This document shows, piece after piece, positions 42,780-51,876 of a stretch of 64,000 nt of DNA; the first letter of the stretch is position 1; every line of letters starts with the position of its first letter. The DNA lies in NCBI GenBank assembly GCA_910577375.1, contig CAJTLT010000008.1:11693-75692 (forward strand). Direction: 5' to 3'. A program made the translations under genes and the position numbers. A model generated the notes under the pieces. That model did not search any database, had not been told where the DNA came from, and worked only from the letters and a program-made list of their open reading frames with translations. Source of the DNA: an uncultured Christensenella sp. GTDB taxonomy: Bacteria; Bacillota; Clostridia; Christensenellales; Borkfalkiaceae.

Positions 42780-43850
42780 CTATTTTAATGCGGCAAAGCG
42801 GTTGCCGCCTAATCTCGTTATCATTCCCTTTATTTCCAGCGAGGATAAAAGGGGTATTATACGGAACGGCGGTTTACCCGCCTTTTCCGCTATGTGCGGA
42901 GCAAACGCTTCGCCCGCGTCTTTTATAATTTTAAGAATTTCCGCCTCTTCTTCGGAGAGTTCCGGTTCTGCGGGCGGATTAAAGTTTAAACCGAAATCGG
43001 TTAATACGTCAAGCGTATCCCGCGCCAAGGTTGCGCCTTCTCTTATAAGTTCGTTGCAGCCCTCTCCGCTTCCTGCGCCGACCGAATACGGAAACGCAAA
43101 CACTCTGCGGTTATATTCGAGCGCGTATCCCGCCGTGATTTTCGCACCGCTCTTTTTGCCCGCGGAAACTATGAGAACTCCTTCTGAAAGACCCGCTATA
43201 ATTCTGTTGCGCACGGGGAAATTATAGTTAAGCGGCGGAATTTGCGGAGTGTATTCGGTTATAAGCAACCCGTTGCTTTCCACTTTATGCAAAAGGTTTT
43301 CGTTAAGCGCGGGGTAAACGTGGTCAAAACCGTATGCGAGCACGGAAATTATTTTTCCGCTTGGCAGAGCGCCCTCTATTGCGGCGGCATCAGCACCGTC
43401 AGCCATACCCGTAACTACTGCGAAATGCCGTGAAAGTCCGTTTGCCGCGTTTTTACATTCTTTTATTATGTTGGGCGGGGTTTTTCTTGACCCGACCACG
43501 GCGAAGCAACGTTGTTTAAGTAAATTTATATTGCCTTTGCAGAAAAGCGTTATCGGCGGGCACGGAATGTTTTTAAGCGTATCGGGATAAGCTTCCGAAA
43601 AATATGTTACGCATTTTACGCCGCGTCCGTCAAGTTTCGAAATAAGCTTTTCACGGTAAGTTTGCGAGAAAAACTTGTCCTTTACTTTATTATATACGCC
43701 GCCGCCAAGCGTTTTAATCAGAATTTCTTCATATTTCACAAAATCGGGCTCATTTCGCGTCAGCCCCGAAAGCAAATTGAACCGCTGTTTGTAGGTTAAC
43801 TCTTCAAAAGAGCAGAGCGCGATTAAGTTTATTTCTTCTTTTGTGTACAT
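42780..43850 (-). CDS. dprA: DNA processing protein DprA
   Basis: This 356-residue protein has an N-terminal helical domain, the Rossmann core 'FAVVGSRKTPPNI', 'VTGMADGADAAAIEGAL' and 'FPVRNRIIAGLSEGVLIVSAGKKSGA', and a C-terminal winged helix. DprA loads RecA on incoming single-stranded DNA during transformation. Adjacent yifB/comM fits a natural-transformation context. Bacteria not known to be transformable also keep dprA. Confidence 0.95.
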   Translation of the reverse strand: MYTKEEINLIALCSFEELTYKQRFNLLSGLTRNEPDFVKYEEILIKTLGGGVYNKVKDKFFSQTYREKLISKLDGRGVKCVTYFSEAYPDTLKNIPCPPITLFCKGNINLLKQRCFAVVGSRKTPPNIIKECKNAANGLSRHFAVVTGMADGADAAAIEGALPSGKIISVLAYGFDHVYPALNENLLHKVESNGLLITEYTPQIPPLNYNFPVRNRIIAGLSEGVLIVSAGKKSGAKITAGYALEYNRRVFAFPYSVGAGSGEGCNELIREGATLARDTLDVLTDFGLNFNPPAEPELSEEEAEILKIIKDAGEAFAPHIAEKAGKPPFRIIPLLSSLEIKGMITRLGGNRFAALK

Positions 43851-43865
43851 TTTGGAAACCGTGTT

Positions 43866-45392
43866 TTATAAACTGCCGCTGTCGTAGCTGCGGTATGACG
43901 CGGCTTCGAGAATATGTTCGGGCTTTATTTCTTCGCTGAAAGCGAGGTCCGCAACGGTGCGCGCGACTTTGATAATTCTTGAACGGGCGCGGGCGGAAAG
44001 GTGCAGAGCTTCAAACGCGTTGCGCAGAATTTCTTCGCATTCCGCTGACAGACGGCAATATTTTTTTATTTGCTTTTCTCCCATATTTGCGTTGACGAGA
44101 ATACTTTCCCCGCGGAATCTTTCGCGTTGGATTGCCCTTGCCTTTTCTACGCGTTCTTTGACTTGCGCGCTGGATTCTTCTTTGCTTTCGCCCGCCAAAT
44201 CCTCGTATTTTATTCCGTCAACTTCAACCTGCAAATCTATTCTGTCAAGCAACGGCCCCGAAATTTTACTTCTGTATTTATGCACCTGCGCGGGCGTACA
44301 CGAGCAAGTGAGATACGCCGAGCCGTAATTGCCGCAAGGACAAGGGTTCATGCTTGCGCAAAGCATAAAATCGGCGGGGAACGTGATTGCGCCGCCTGCG
44401 CGAGTAACGGTTATTACCCTGTCTTCCAGAGGCTGGCGCAGGGATTCCAACGCGTGGCGGGTGTATTCGGGAAGCTCGTCCAAAAACAATACGCCTTTGT
44501 GCGCCATCGAAATTTCGCCCGGGCGGATTTTTACGTTGCCGCCGCCGCACAGCGAAACGGTTGTAGCCGTATGGTGGGGCGTTCTGAAAGGGCGCATGGA
44601 AACGATGCCTTCTTCCGTTAAAGAGCCCGCGACGGAGTGAATTTTCGTTACTTCGAGAGCTTCTTCGAACGTCATATCGGGCATTATTGTAGGGATACAT
44701 CTTGCAAGAAGAGTTTTACCCGTTCCCGGAGGACCCGCGAGTAAAATATTGTGCCCGCCCGCGACGGCTATTTCGAGCGCGCGTTTTGCAACTTTTTGCC
44801 CGCGCACCAAAGACATATCGTAGTTGTATTTTTGTGCGCTTTGCGCCGCTTTGAAACTGCGGTGTTCAACGGGCGCAAAAACGCGTTCTCCGTTTAAAAG
44901 GTCTATAACGTCGCGCAGCGACTGCATTGCAAAGACCTTTGTGCCCTCTATGTAGCTTGCCTCGTTTGCGTTGCCCGCGGGAACTATAAAATTGACGTAG
45001 CCCTTTGCTTTTGCGGAAATGAGTATGGGCAGTATTCCCGCCACGGGGCGCAGACTGCCGTCAAGCGCGAGTTCACCGAGAAATACGATTCCGTCGGTTT
45101 CCGCGGTGAGCTGGTCGCCCGCCTTTAAAATGCTTATCGCAAGGGGCAAATCATAGTGCGAGCCTTCTTTTTTCAGGTCGGCGGGGGCGAGATTTATCGT
45201 GATTTTGTTTACCGGAAAATAAAGGGCGCTGTTTTTTATAGCCGAACGCACGCGTTCTTTGCTTTCTTTAACGGCGGTGTCGGGCAGACCGACGAGGTCG
45301 TAAGAAACCATGCCCTTATTTATATCCGTTTCCACATCTACGGGAACGCCCTCCAGACCGTTGAGCGCAAAGCCGGTTATTTTGGATAACAT
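43866..45392 (-). CDS. YifB/ComM family Mg-chelatase-like AAA+ ATPase
   Basis: This 508-residue protein has an N-terminal Lon-like domain ('FALNGLEGVPVDVETDINKG'), Walker A 'LLAGPPGTGKTLLARCIP', Walker B 'GVLFLDELPEY' and a C-terminal ChlI-type domain. A Cys cluster 'CPCGNYGSAYLTCSC' is present. ComM is a helicase that promotes branch migration during transformation; dprA follows 16 bp downstream. Confidence 0.94.
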   Translation of the reverse strand: MLSKITGFALNGLEGVPVDVETDINKGMVSYDLVGLPDTAVKESKERVRSAIKNSALYFPVNKITINLAPADLKKEGSHYDLPLAISILKAGDQLTAETDGIVFLGELALDGSLRPVAGILPILISAKAKGYVNFIVPAGNANEASYIEGTKVFAMQSLRDVIDLLNGERVFAPVEHRSFKAAQSAQKYNYDMSLVRGQKVAKRALEIAVAGGHNILLAGPPGTGKTLLARCIPTIMPDMTFEEALEVTKIHSVAGSLTEEGIVSMRPFRTPHHTATTVSLCGGGNVKIRPGEISMAHKGVLFLDELPEYTRHALESLRQPLEDRVITVTRAGGAITFPADFMLCASMNPCPCGNYGSAYLTCSCTPAQVHKYRSKISGPLLDRIDLQVEVDGIKYEDLAGESKEESSAQVKERVEKARAIQRERFRGESILVNANMGEKQIKKYCRLSAECEEILRNAFEALHLSARARSRIIKVARTVADLAFSEEIKPEHILEAASYRSYDSGSL

Positions 45393-45421
45393 ACTATAAC
45401 CTCTTGATTTCTGACAATTTT

Positions 45422-45450
45422 AAAAGCTCCCGCGTAAAGCGGGAGCTTTT
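45422..45450. terminator. rplS terminator
   Basis: A 12-bp stem AAAAGCTCCCGC/GCGGGAGCTTTT with a five-base loop lies 5 bp after the rplS stop. It has a T-tract on the plus strand and a weaker one on the minus. Confidence 0.85.
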
Positions 45451-45454
45451 TTTA

Positions 45455-45799
45455 TTATTTGATTTCCGCAATCTTTGCAGCCTTGCCTGTTAAGCCGCGA
45501 AGATAATAAAGTTTTGCTCTTCTTACCTTGCCGCGTTTAACGACCGCGATTGACGCGATTTTAGGGGAATGAAGGGGGAACGTTCTTTCTACGCCGACGC
45601 CGAAAGACAATCTGCGGACAGTGAAACTTTCTCTTATTCCGCCGTGCTTTTTAGCGATTACGACGCCTTCGAAATTCTGAATTCTTTCTTTGGTTCCTTC
45701 AATAACCTTGAAACCAACCTTTACGGTATCGCCCACGTTGAACGCGGGAACTTCCGTTTTCATTCCTTCCTTTTCAATGGCTTCAACCAAACCTTTCAT
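45455..45799 (-). CDS. rplS: 50S ribosomal protein L19
   Basis: This 114-residue protein starts at the ATG at 45799, behind ACGGAGGTATAGTC; an earlier in-frame ATG at 45823 lacks a site. 'GDTVKVGFKVIEGTKERIQNFEGVVIAKKHGG' and 'RRAKLYYLRGLTGKAAKI' identify L19, at the 30S-50S interface. It is separated from its usual partner trmD by the rbgA-rnhB-yraN block, so the ancestral trmD-rplS-rbgA order has been rearranged. Confidence 0.97.
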   Translation of the reverse strand: MKGLVEAIEKEGMKTEVPAFNVGDTVKVGFKVIEGTKERIQNFEGVVIAKKHGGIRESFTVRRLSFGVGVERTFPLHSPKIASIAVVKRGKVRRAKLYYLRGLTGKAAKIAEIK

Positions 45800-45997
45800 G
45801 ACTATACCTCCGTTTACGGACATTCTTGCAAGGATTTTGCAGAGGACTGCCCTGAGTCTTTAATAGATTAACAAATCTTTTTTTAAATTGCAACTTATTT
45901 TCGGGGGTGTGTCGCAATTTTCACAAAAGAAAAATACATTCACTATATTATAAATAATATAATGCACAAGCGGCTTACACCCCTTTATTTTACCGAT

Positions 45998-46624
45998 TTA
46001 AATTATTTTGCTGTATCCGTAGGAATTTACGACGGCGTCTACCTTTACGTTTGCGCGGCAAAGCGGGCAATCCACGGGAGAATACGAAGAGTAATCGGGC
46101 AAATCTTCCACGCCGAACAGTTTTAAGACAGGAACGTCGCAGGCGAAATTTCCGCCGAACACCGTGGCTACGCCTACGGGCATACCGCCGTAATAGCGGA
46201 TACCTTCGACTACGCTGTTTGCGTCTTTACCCGTGGTTGCGGACGCAGTCAAGAGCATTACGCTTTTATTTTTTACGTACGGAAGAAAGTTATCCCTGAG
46301 CAAAAGCTTGTCGTTCTGGATTTCCGGAGAGATAACGGCAATGTTCTGCCCTTTGTTAATATGCGAGTGCGAAAGGTAGTGCGCGATAAAAGAACCGACC
46401 ATTTTCATTCTGTCGAGCGTAATTATCGTATCGACGGGCGCAGCCATAAATCCGTCGCAGAAAAGCTTTGCCGCCGCCTTTGCGCACACAAGCTCCGATT
46501 TGACCTTTGTCATATCGACGCAGTAATTTACGTGCGAATGTCTGGTTGCAAAGTGACCGGGGATTACCCTTATAGTTACCTCTTTAGTGGCTTTTGAAAA
46601 CAAATCGTAAGCTCTTTTTTCCAA
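45998..46624 (-). CDS. Phosphoribosyltransferase-like protein
   Basis: This 208-residue protein has a type I PRTase fold pattern, with 'VDTIITLDRMKMVGSFIAHYL' and a PRPP-loop-like 'SVMLLTASATTGKDANSVVEGIRYYGG'. The usual two acidic residues before TTG are replaced by A-S-A, so PRPP binding may be altered. A Cys pair 'CPLC' near the C-terminus could bind zinc. It resembles orotate PRTase-like proteins without a defined substrate. Neighbours are yraN and rplS. Confidence 0.7.
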   Translation of the reverse strand: MEKRAYDLFSKATKEVTIRVIPGHFATRHSHVNYCVDMTKVKSELVCAKAAAKLFCDGFMAAPVDTIITLDRMKMVGSFIAHYLSHSHINKGQNIAVISPEIQNDKLLLRDNFLPYVKNKSVMLLTASATTGKDANSVVEGIRYYGGMPVGVATVFGGNFACDVPVLKLFGVEDLPDYSSYSPVDCPLCRANVKVDAVVNSYGYSKII

Positions 46625-46710
46625 AACTGTTTCCTCCTGATTTTCATAAATTTATCGTGATTTTCTTACAGCGGGTTTTACGGTGCGGGCACAGCCGTTT
46701 TTTAACGCAA

Positions 46711-47115
46711 TCAATAAAACGCGTTTTCTATATGATTGAGCTGACCGCGGAATATTTCTATTATATCGAAACGGACCGTTAAATCTACGTTTTTATTCGA
46801 TAAAAAGTAATTTGCCCCCATAATATAACGGCGTTTCCGCTTTGTGTCAACCGCCTCCGACGGCAAGCCGAAGATATCGGAAAGCCTTGTTTTAACTTCT
46901 ATAAAAGCGAGCACGTCTTTCTTTTTTGCGATTATATCTATCTCTCCGAACGGCGTTTTATAGTTTTTTGCTATAATCTTCCAGCCGTGAAAAAAAAGAT
47001 ATCTGCGAGCCTTTTTTTCGCCTTGCGCGCCGAGTTTTTTATTGTGCGGATTTTTTTGTTTGTTTCCGTTTACTGCATCCACTTTTTTACAAAGCTCCTG
47101 CGGTGAACGGGGCAT
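46711..47115 (-). CDS. YraN/UPF0102 family nuclease-like protein
   Basis: This 134-residue protein has the restriction-nuclease-like core 'GEIDIIAKKKDVLAFIEVKTRLSD' and 'KKARRYLFFHGWKIIAKNY'. The D-x(n)-E-x-K pattern is intact, so a Holliday-junction-type or other nuclease role is possible, but function is unproven. It overlaps rnhB by 46 bp; the rnhB-yraN pair is common. Confidence 0.88.
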   Translation of the reverse strand: MPRSPQELCKKVDAVNGNKQKNPHNKKLGAQGEKKARRYLFFHGWKIIAKNYKTPFGEIDIIAKKKDVLAFIEVKTRLSDIFGLPSEAVDTKRKRRYIMGANYFLSNKNVDLTVRFDIIEIFRGQLNHIENAFY

Positions 47116-47669
47116 ATCCCCGCCTGTTTTATTGCGTTAACGTGCGCAACCGTTCCGTAACCCTTATTTTTTTCGAAAGAATATTGCGGATAAGTTACAG
47201 CGTATTCTTCCATTAATTTATCCCTGTAAACCTTTGCGATTATAGACGCGGCGCCTATGGAATAGCTGAAAGAATCGCCTTTTATTATGTATTTTTGCGG
47301 GATATCCGTATCAAGCGTCATATTGCCGTCCACAAGCACGAAATCGGGCTTTATATCCAAGCTTTCGATTGCGTTTTTCATGCACAGCCTTGTAGCCTGC
47401 AAAATGTTTATTTCGTCTATTATCTGCGGTTCAATGCGGCATATTGCGTAGGCTATAGCCTTTTTCTTTATTTCTTCGGCGAGTTTTTGCCTCTTTTTTT
47501 CGGTGAGTTTTTTGCTGTCGTCAACGCCGTCGATTATATCGTCCACAGGCATAATTACAGCCGCGCAGACCACGGGACCCGCAAGCGGACCTCTGCCTAC
47601 CTCGTCTACGCCGCAAACGTATTTATAACCTTTTTTAATCAAATTGGTTTCGTACCTCAGCTTGTCCAT
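47070..47669 (-). CDS. rnhB: Ribonuclease HII
   Basis: This 199-residue enzyme removes ribonucleotides from DNA. Family motifs are 'VCGVDEVGRGPLAGPVVCAAVI' (first catalytic Asp and Glu), 'DDSKKLTEKKRQKL' and 'ASIIAKVYRDKLM'. Its ATG shares a base with the rbgA stop. Order rbgA-rnhB matches Bacillus ylqF-rnhB. Confidence 0.96.
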   Translation of the reverse strand: MDKLRYETNLIKKGYKYVCGVDEVGRGPLAGPVVCAAVIMPVDDIIDGVDDSKKLTEKKRQKLAEEIKKKAIAYAICRIEPQIIDEINILQATRLCMKNAIESLDIKPDFVLVDGNMTLDTDIPQKYIIKGDSFSYSIGAASIIAKVYRDKLMEEYAVTYPQYSFEKNKGYGTVAHVNAIKQAGICPVHRRSFVKKWMQ

Positions 47670-48523
47670 TAAAACGCCAGCCCCTTAACGTCTTCCGCCG
47701 TGTCGAGCGTTATTCTGCCGAGTTTGCCCTTGCGGAAATCGTCTATAACGGCGCGTTCCGCGCGTTCGTAATCGTATTCTCCGCCCCTTAAAACGAAACC
47801 GCGCCTTTTGCACACCGTTTCAAGCATTTCAAGCGGAGTTCCGCCGTCTACGCCGTAGCGTTCTTCAAGCCGTTTGGGGTATTTTTGGGCAAGTTCGCCG
47901 AGAAGGGCGAGCGCGATATCGTCCATATCGAGGATATCGTCGTTAACGCTGCCGACGTATGCGAGATGTGTTGCAAGATATTGGTTATCGAAAGCGGGGG
48001 GCATTGTTCCGGGGGTATCGAGAAGTTCGAAGCCCTCGCACCTAATCCATTGTTTACCGCGGGTAACGCCCGCCTTATCTCCCGTTTCCGCGCGTTTTGA
48101 GCCTGCAAGCAGATTTATAAGCGTTGATTTGCCCGTATTCGGCACGCCCGCAACCATAAAACGGAAAACCTTTGTCTGCCCCTTTTCAAGCGCGCGGGCA
48201 CGTTTTTCCGCAACCAGACTTTCTATTGCCCCCGTGATATCACGCCGCGAAGAGGAATTTACCGCGTTTATTTTAACTGCCGCAGCGCCCTTTTCCTTTA
48301 TGAGCTTAATTAGAAAATCCGCTCTTTCGTCTGCAAGGTCGCCCTTGTTAAGCACGTACAGCACGGGCTTGTTGTTGGCAAGTTTTTTTAATTTCTGATT
48401 AAAAGAAGCTGCGGGGCAGCGCGCGTCGAGAACGAAAACAACTCCGTCTACCAGAGAGAGATGCTGTTCCATCATTCGCATTGCTTTTGTCATATGCCCC
48501 GGAAACCACTGTATAGTTTTCAT
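47669..48523 (-). CDS. rbgA: Ribosome biogenesis GTPase RbgA (YlqF)
   Basis: This 284-residue GTPase has circularly permuted motifs: 'QWFPGHMTKAMRMM' start, G4 'VLNKGDL', G1 'VAGVPNTGKSTLINLLAG' and G3 'LLDTPGTMPP'. It helps the late maturation of the 50S subunit. It directly precedes rnhB and follows trmD. Confidence 0.95.
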   Translation of the reverse strand: MKTIQWFPGHMTKAMRMMEQHLSLVDGVVFVLDARCPAASFNQKLKKLANNKPVLYVLNKGDLADERADFLIKLIKEKGAAAVKINAVNSSSRRDITGAIESLVAEKRARALEKGQTKVFRFMVAGVPNTGKSTLINLLAGSKRAETGDKAGVTRGKQWIRCEGFELLDTPGTMPPAFDNQYLATHLAYVGSVNDDILDMDDIALALLGELAQKYPKRLEERYGVDGGTPLEMLETVCKRRGFVLRGGEYDYERAERAVIDDFRKGKLGRITLDTAEDVKGLAF

Positions 48524-48524
48524 A

Positions 48525-49193
48525 TTATTTATCCAAAAGGTCGGGACGGCGGAGAGCGGTTATTTTTTTGCTTTCATTCTCCCGCCATTCGTCGATTTTT
48601 TTATGGTCGCCGGATAAAAGCACTTCCGGCACTTTAAGCCCCATATATTCCGCGGGGCGGGTGTATTGCGGGTATTCCAGACTTCCGCTCGCAAAGCTTT
48701 CGTCCACGAGCGAGCCGTTTGAAATTACTCCCTCGACGTAACGCGCAACACAGTCGCAAACGACCATTGCGGGCAGTTCCCCGCCCGTTAAAACGTAATC
48801 GCCGACGGAAATTTCTTCGTCGATAAAGAGGTCTATAACCCGCTGGTCTATACCCTCGTAATGTCCGCACAAGAGAACGAGATGTTCATAGTTCAAAAGC
48901 TCGTAAACCTTGCTTTGCCTAAACGTTTCTCCTTTTGGCGAAAGATAAATTCTGCGCGCCCTGTGTTCGGGGTCGACGGTAAGTATTGCCGAACCTATCG
49001 GCTGCGGCATCATAACCATTCCCGAACCGCCGCCGAAAGGATAATCGTCGCATTTGGAATGCTTGTTTTCGGCGAAAGCGCGGATATTGACGATATCTAT
49101 TTGCAGCTTGCCCGCGCCGACCGCTCTGCCTATTATGCTTTCTTTAAGCGGAGCGAACATTTCGGGGAAGAGCGTTAAAACCGTAATTTTCAA
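48525..49193 (-). CDS. trmD: tRNA (guanine-N1)-methyltransferase
   Basis: This 222-residue SPOUT enzyme makes m1G37 in tRNA. It has 'ITVLTLFPEMFAPL', 'PFGGGSGMVMMPQP', and the SAM-binding knot 'LLCGHYEGIDQRVID' followed by 'SVGDYVLTGGELPAMV'. Its start overlaps the rimM 3' end by 4 bp. It ends two bases before rbgA. Confidence 0.97.
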   Translation of the reverse strand: MKITVLTLFPEMFAPLKESIIGRAVGAGKLQIDIVNIRAFAENKHSKCDDYPFGGGSGMVMMPQPIGSAILTVDPEHRARRIYLSPKGETFRQSKVYELLNYEHLVLLCGHYEGIDQRVIDLFIDEEISVGDYVLTGGELPAMVVCDCVARYVEGVISNGSLVDESFASGSLEYPQYTRPAEYMGLKVPEVLLSGDHKKIDEWRENESKKITALRRPDLLDK

Positions 49194-49693
49194 ACGGAAA
49201 CTTCCTTAAATCTTTTTTTATTGACCGTAATTTTTTTGCTTTCCACGTCTACCGTTTCTATCACGCCTTCCGCGGCGGCAAAGCTCAGTTCGCCCTTTGG
49301 CGTTTTAAGTGTGTAAATATCGGTATGCGCGGGGGTGACGGAAATTACCTCACCTATGCTTTCGCCCGAGGACGTAACTACTTCGCAGCCGGTTAAATCG
49401 GCGATATAAAAAGTGCCGTCGGGCAGTTCGGGCATATCGGAGCGCAGAGCTTCGATTTCTTTTCCGCGCAGAAGTTCGGCGGCGTTTCTGTCGAAAACGC
49501 CTTTAAGCGAAAGATATGCGATATCTCCCTGACCGCGGAAACCGAAAATTCCGTATTCCGCGCCGTCTATAAACACGCGTTTGAGCCCTTCCAAATCTTC
49601 GGCGCCGTCGCAGAGAACTTTGATTTTTACTTCGCCGCGGATACCCTGCGGCTTGACTATTAAGGCAACGGTTAATTTATCGTTCATTATCAA
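49190..49693 (-). CDS. rimM: Ribosome maturation factor RimM
   Basis: This 167-residue protein has a RimM beta-barrel start 'KPQGIRGEVKIKVLCD' and a PRC-barrel C-terminal half ('LTGCEVVTSSGESIGEVISV'). It binds S19 and aids 30S maturation. It is coupled to trmD. The start used is preceded by no strong RBS; a second Met two residues later is possible. Confidence 0.94.
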   Translation of the reverse strand: MIMNDKLTVALIVKPQGIRGEVKIKVLCDGAEDLEGLKRVFIDGAEYGIFGFRGQGDIAYLSLKGVFDRNAAELLRGKEIEALRSDMPELPDGTFYIADLTGCEVVTSSGESIGEVISVTPAHTDIYTLKTPKGELSFAAAEGVIETVDVESKKITVNKKRFKEVSV

Positions 49694-49738
49694 AATCCGT
49701 TGAAAAATCGCGCAATGAATACTTGCGCGATTTTTGCT

Positions 49739-49987
49739 TTAAATTTTTTCTTTGATTTCCACCGCACAGCGTTTAGCTCCGCGGGGCGTGGACGCGCCGA
49801 CAAGCGTTCTGAGCGCCTTGGCGATTTTGCCCTGCTTGCCTATTACCTTGCCCATATCGCTTGAATCGAGCAATACCGTGACTTCGGTAACGTTTTCTTT
49901 TTCTTCAACGTTGTATTCGATTGCGCTCTTCTTTTCCGCAAACGTTTCCACAACGTATTTGATTAATTCGAGTATGTTGTTTTCCAT
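49739..49987 (-). CDS. khpA: RNA-binding KH-domain protein KhpA
   Basis: The start chosen is the ATG at 49987 behind TTGGAGGTTGCGGT, giving 82 residues; the longer open frame begins in the leader. It has the KH motif 'DMGKVIGKQGKIAKALRTLV' (GKQG loop). KhpA works with KhpB in RNA binding and cell-size control. It lies between rpsP and rimM as usual. Confidence 0.93.
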   Translation of the reverse strand: MENNILELIKYVVETFAEKKSAIEYNVEEKENVTEVTVLLDSSDMGKVIGKQGKIAKALRTLVGASTPRGAKRCAVEIKEKI

Positions 49988-50131
49988 ACCGCAACCTCCA
50001 AAATTAAATAAAAGCGGAAAAACTGCAACACCCAAAAAGCGGACTTTCTGACGGTGAATTTACTTTGCGTAAAATCCCGCACAAAAGTTCGGATTAAAAG
50101 ATATTGCGGCGTTATAAGCTTTTACGGCGTA

Positions 50132-50428
50132 TTAGTCTTTCTTTTTCTTGTCGTTGGTTTTGGGCGCGGAAAGCTTTGCGCTCTGTTCCATAGCGCCGAC
50201 CTTTACGAGATAGCTTTTAACCGTTTCCGTAGGCTGAACGCCCTTTGCGAGCCATGCCTTTGCCTTTTCAACGTCGATATTGATTTCCGCGGGGGTTTTA
50301 AGGGGGTCTACATAGCCCACTTTATCGATATACTCGCCCGAACGCGCTTTTCTCGAATCGATTACCACTACGCGGTAGAAAGGACTTTTTTTATCGCCCA
50401 TTCTCGTAAGTCTCATTTTAACTGCCAT
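50132..50428 (-). CDS. rpsP: 30S ribosomal protein S16
   Basis: This 98-residue protein has 'AVKMRLTRMGDKKSPFYRVVVIDSRKARSGEYIDKVGYVDP', the S16 signature, plus a short lysine-rich tail. It is part of the 30S body. It lies between ffh and khpA. Confidence 0.98.
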   Translation of the reverse strand: MAVKMRLTRMGDKKSPFYRVVVIDSRKARSGEYIDKVGYVDPLKTPAEINIDVEKAKAWLAKGVQPTETVKSYLVKVGAMEQSAKLSAPKTNDKKKKD

Positions 50429-50565
50429 TTTTGTTTCTCCTGTTTATATATAAAAATTTTTATTTTTTGCGTTATTTCAAGCATATGTCGGGGGCAATTT
50501 GTTTTTCTGAGCCCGACGGTATATGCAGAGCACCGCGCCGCGGTGCGGAATATTTATATAAAATA

Positions 50566-51876
50566 TCAGAAAGGCAAGCGCCTTTTACCCGATTTCAGTT
50601 GCTTCATCAACTGTTTGGTTTGGTCGAACTGCTTTAAAAGCTGGTTTATTTCCTGCACGGACGTGCCCGAACCCGCCGCAATTCTCTTCTTCCTAGAAGA
50701 GTTGATAATCGCGGGCTCTGTGCGCTCCTTTTTAGTCATAGAAAGGATTATCGCCTTTGTGCGTTCCATTTTGCTTTCGTCTATGTCTTCCGCCTTTACC
50801 TTGCCGCCCATACCCGGCATCATTGCAAGGAGAGCCTGTGCGCCGCCCATCTTTTTCATACTTTCGAACTGGACAAGGTAATCTTCCAGAGTAAAAGCGT
50901 TTTCAAGCATCTTTTTCTGCATTGCCTTTGCCTGTTCTTCGGTAACGGCTTCCTGCGCCTTTTCTATGAGGGTGAGAACATCTCCCATTCCCAAAATTCT
51001 TGACGCCATTCTGTCCGGATAGAACGGTTCCAAATCGCCGAGTTTTTCTCCGACGCCGATAAACTTAATGGGTTTGCCCGTAACCGCCTTTATCGAAAGG
51101 CACGCGCCGCCGCGGGTATCGCCGTCGAGCTTGGTTAAAATTACGCCCGTTACCTCTAATCTTTCGTTAAAGGTTTTGGCGACGTTTACGGCGACCTGAC
51201 CCATCATACTGTCTACCGTGAGAAGAATTTCGCACACGCTTACGGTTTTTTTGATGTTTTCAAGTTCCTGCATTAACGGTTCGTCTATTTCAAGACGGCC
51301 CGCGGTATCAATAACCACAGTATCGAAGCCCATCGAGCGGGCGTATTCAACCGCCTCTTTTGCGGTTTTTACGGGGTTTTGCGTACCCTTTTCAAATACT
51401 TCCGCGCCTGCGTTTCTTCCGACGACCTTCAACTGATTGATTGCCGCGGGGCGGTAAATATCGCAACCGACCAAAAGAGGTTTTTTGCCGCTCTTTTTAA
51501 GGTTTACGGCAAGCTTGCCGCACATAGTTGTTTTTCCCGCGCCCTGCAAGCCGCACATCATTATTATTGTGGGGGGCTTGGGAGAAACGTTGAGCTTTTG
51601 GTTTGTGGAGCCCATCAAGGAGATAAGCTCGTCGTTTACTATTTTTATTACCTGCTGCGCGGGATTGAGGCTTTTTAAAATCTCCTGCCCGACAGCCTTT
51701 TCCGAAACGTCGGAACAGAATTTTTTTGCAACCTGAATATTGACGTCCGCTTCCAAAAGAGCTACGCGCACCTCGCGCATTGCCGTTTTTATTTCAAGCT
51801 CGGTCAGTCTACCGCGTTTTGTCAGCTTTGAAAATATATGGTTTAATCTCTCCGAAAGCGAAGAAAAAGCTCCCAT
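50566..51876 (-). CDS. ffh: Signal recognition particle protein Ffh
   Basis: This 436-residue GTPase has an N domain, a G domain with 'GLQGAGKTTMCGKLA' (G1), 'VIDTAGRLEIDEPLM' and 'LTKLDGDTRGG', and a methionine-rich M domain ending in 'LLAMMPGMGGKVK'. It targets membrane proteins co-translationally. It directly follows ylxM, whose product supports SRP. The SRP RNA is not in this window as far as I can tell. Confidence 0.98.
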   Translation of the reverse strand: MGAFSSLSERLNHIFSKLTKRGRLTELEIKTAMREVRVALLEADVNIQVAKKFCSDVSEKAVGQEILKSLNPAQQVIKIVNDELISLMGSTNQKLNVSPKPPTIIMMCGLQGAGKTTMCGKLAVNLKKSGKKPLLVGCDIYRPAAINQLKVVGRNAGAEVFEKGTQNPVKTAKEAVEYARSMGFDTVVIDTAGRLEIDEPLMQELENIKKTVSVCEILLTVDSMMGQVAVNVAKTFNERLEVTGVILTKLDGDTRGGACLSIKAVTGKPIKFIGVGEKLGDLEPFYPDRMASRILGMGDVLTLIEKAQEAVTEEQAKAMQKKMLENAFTLEDYLVQFESMKKMGGAQALLAMMPGMGGKVKAEDIDESKMERTKAIILSMTKKERTEPAIINSSRKKRIAAGSGTSVQEINQLLKQFDQTKQLMKQLKSGKRRLPF

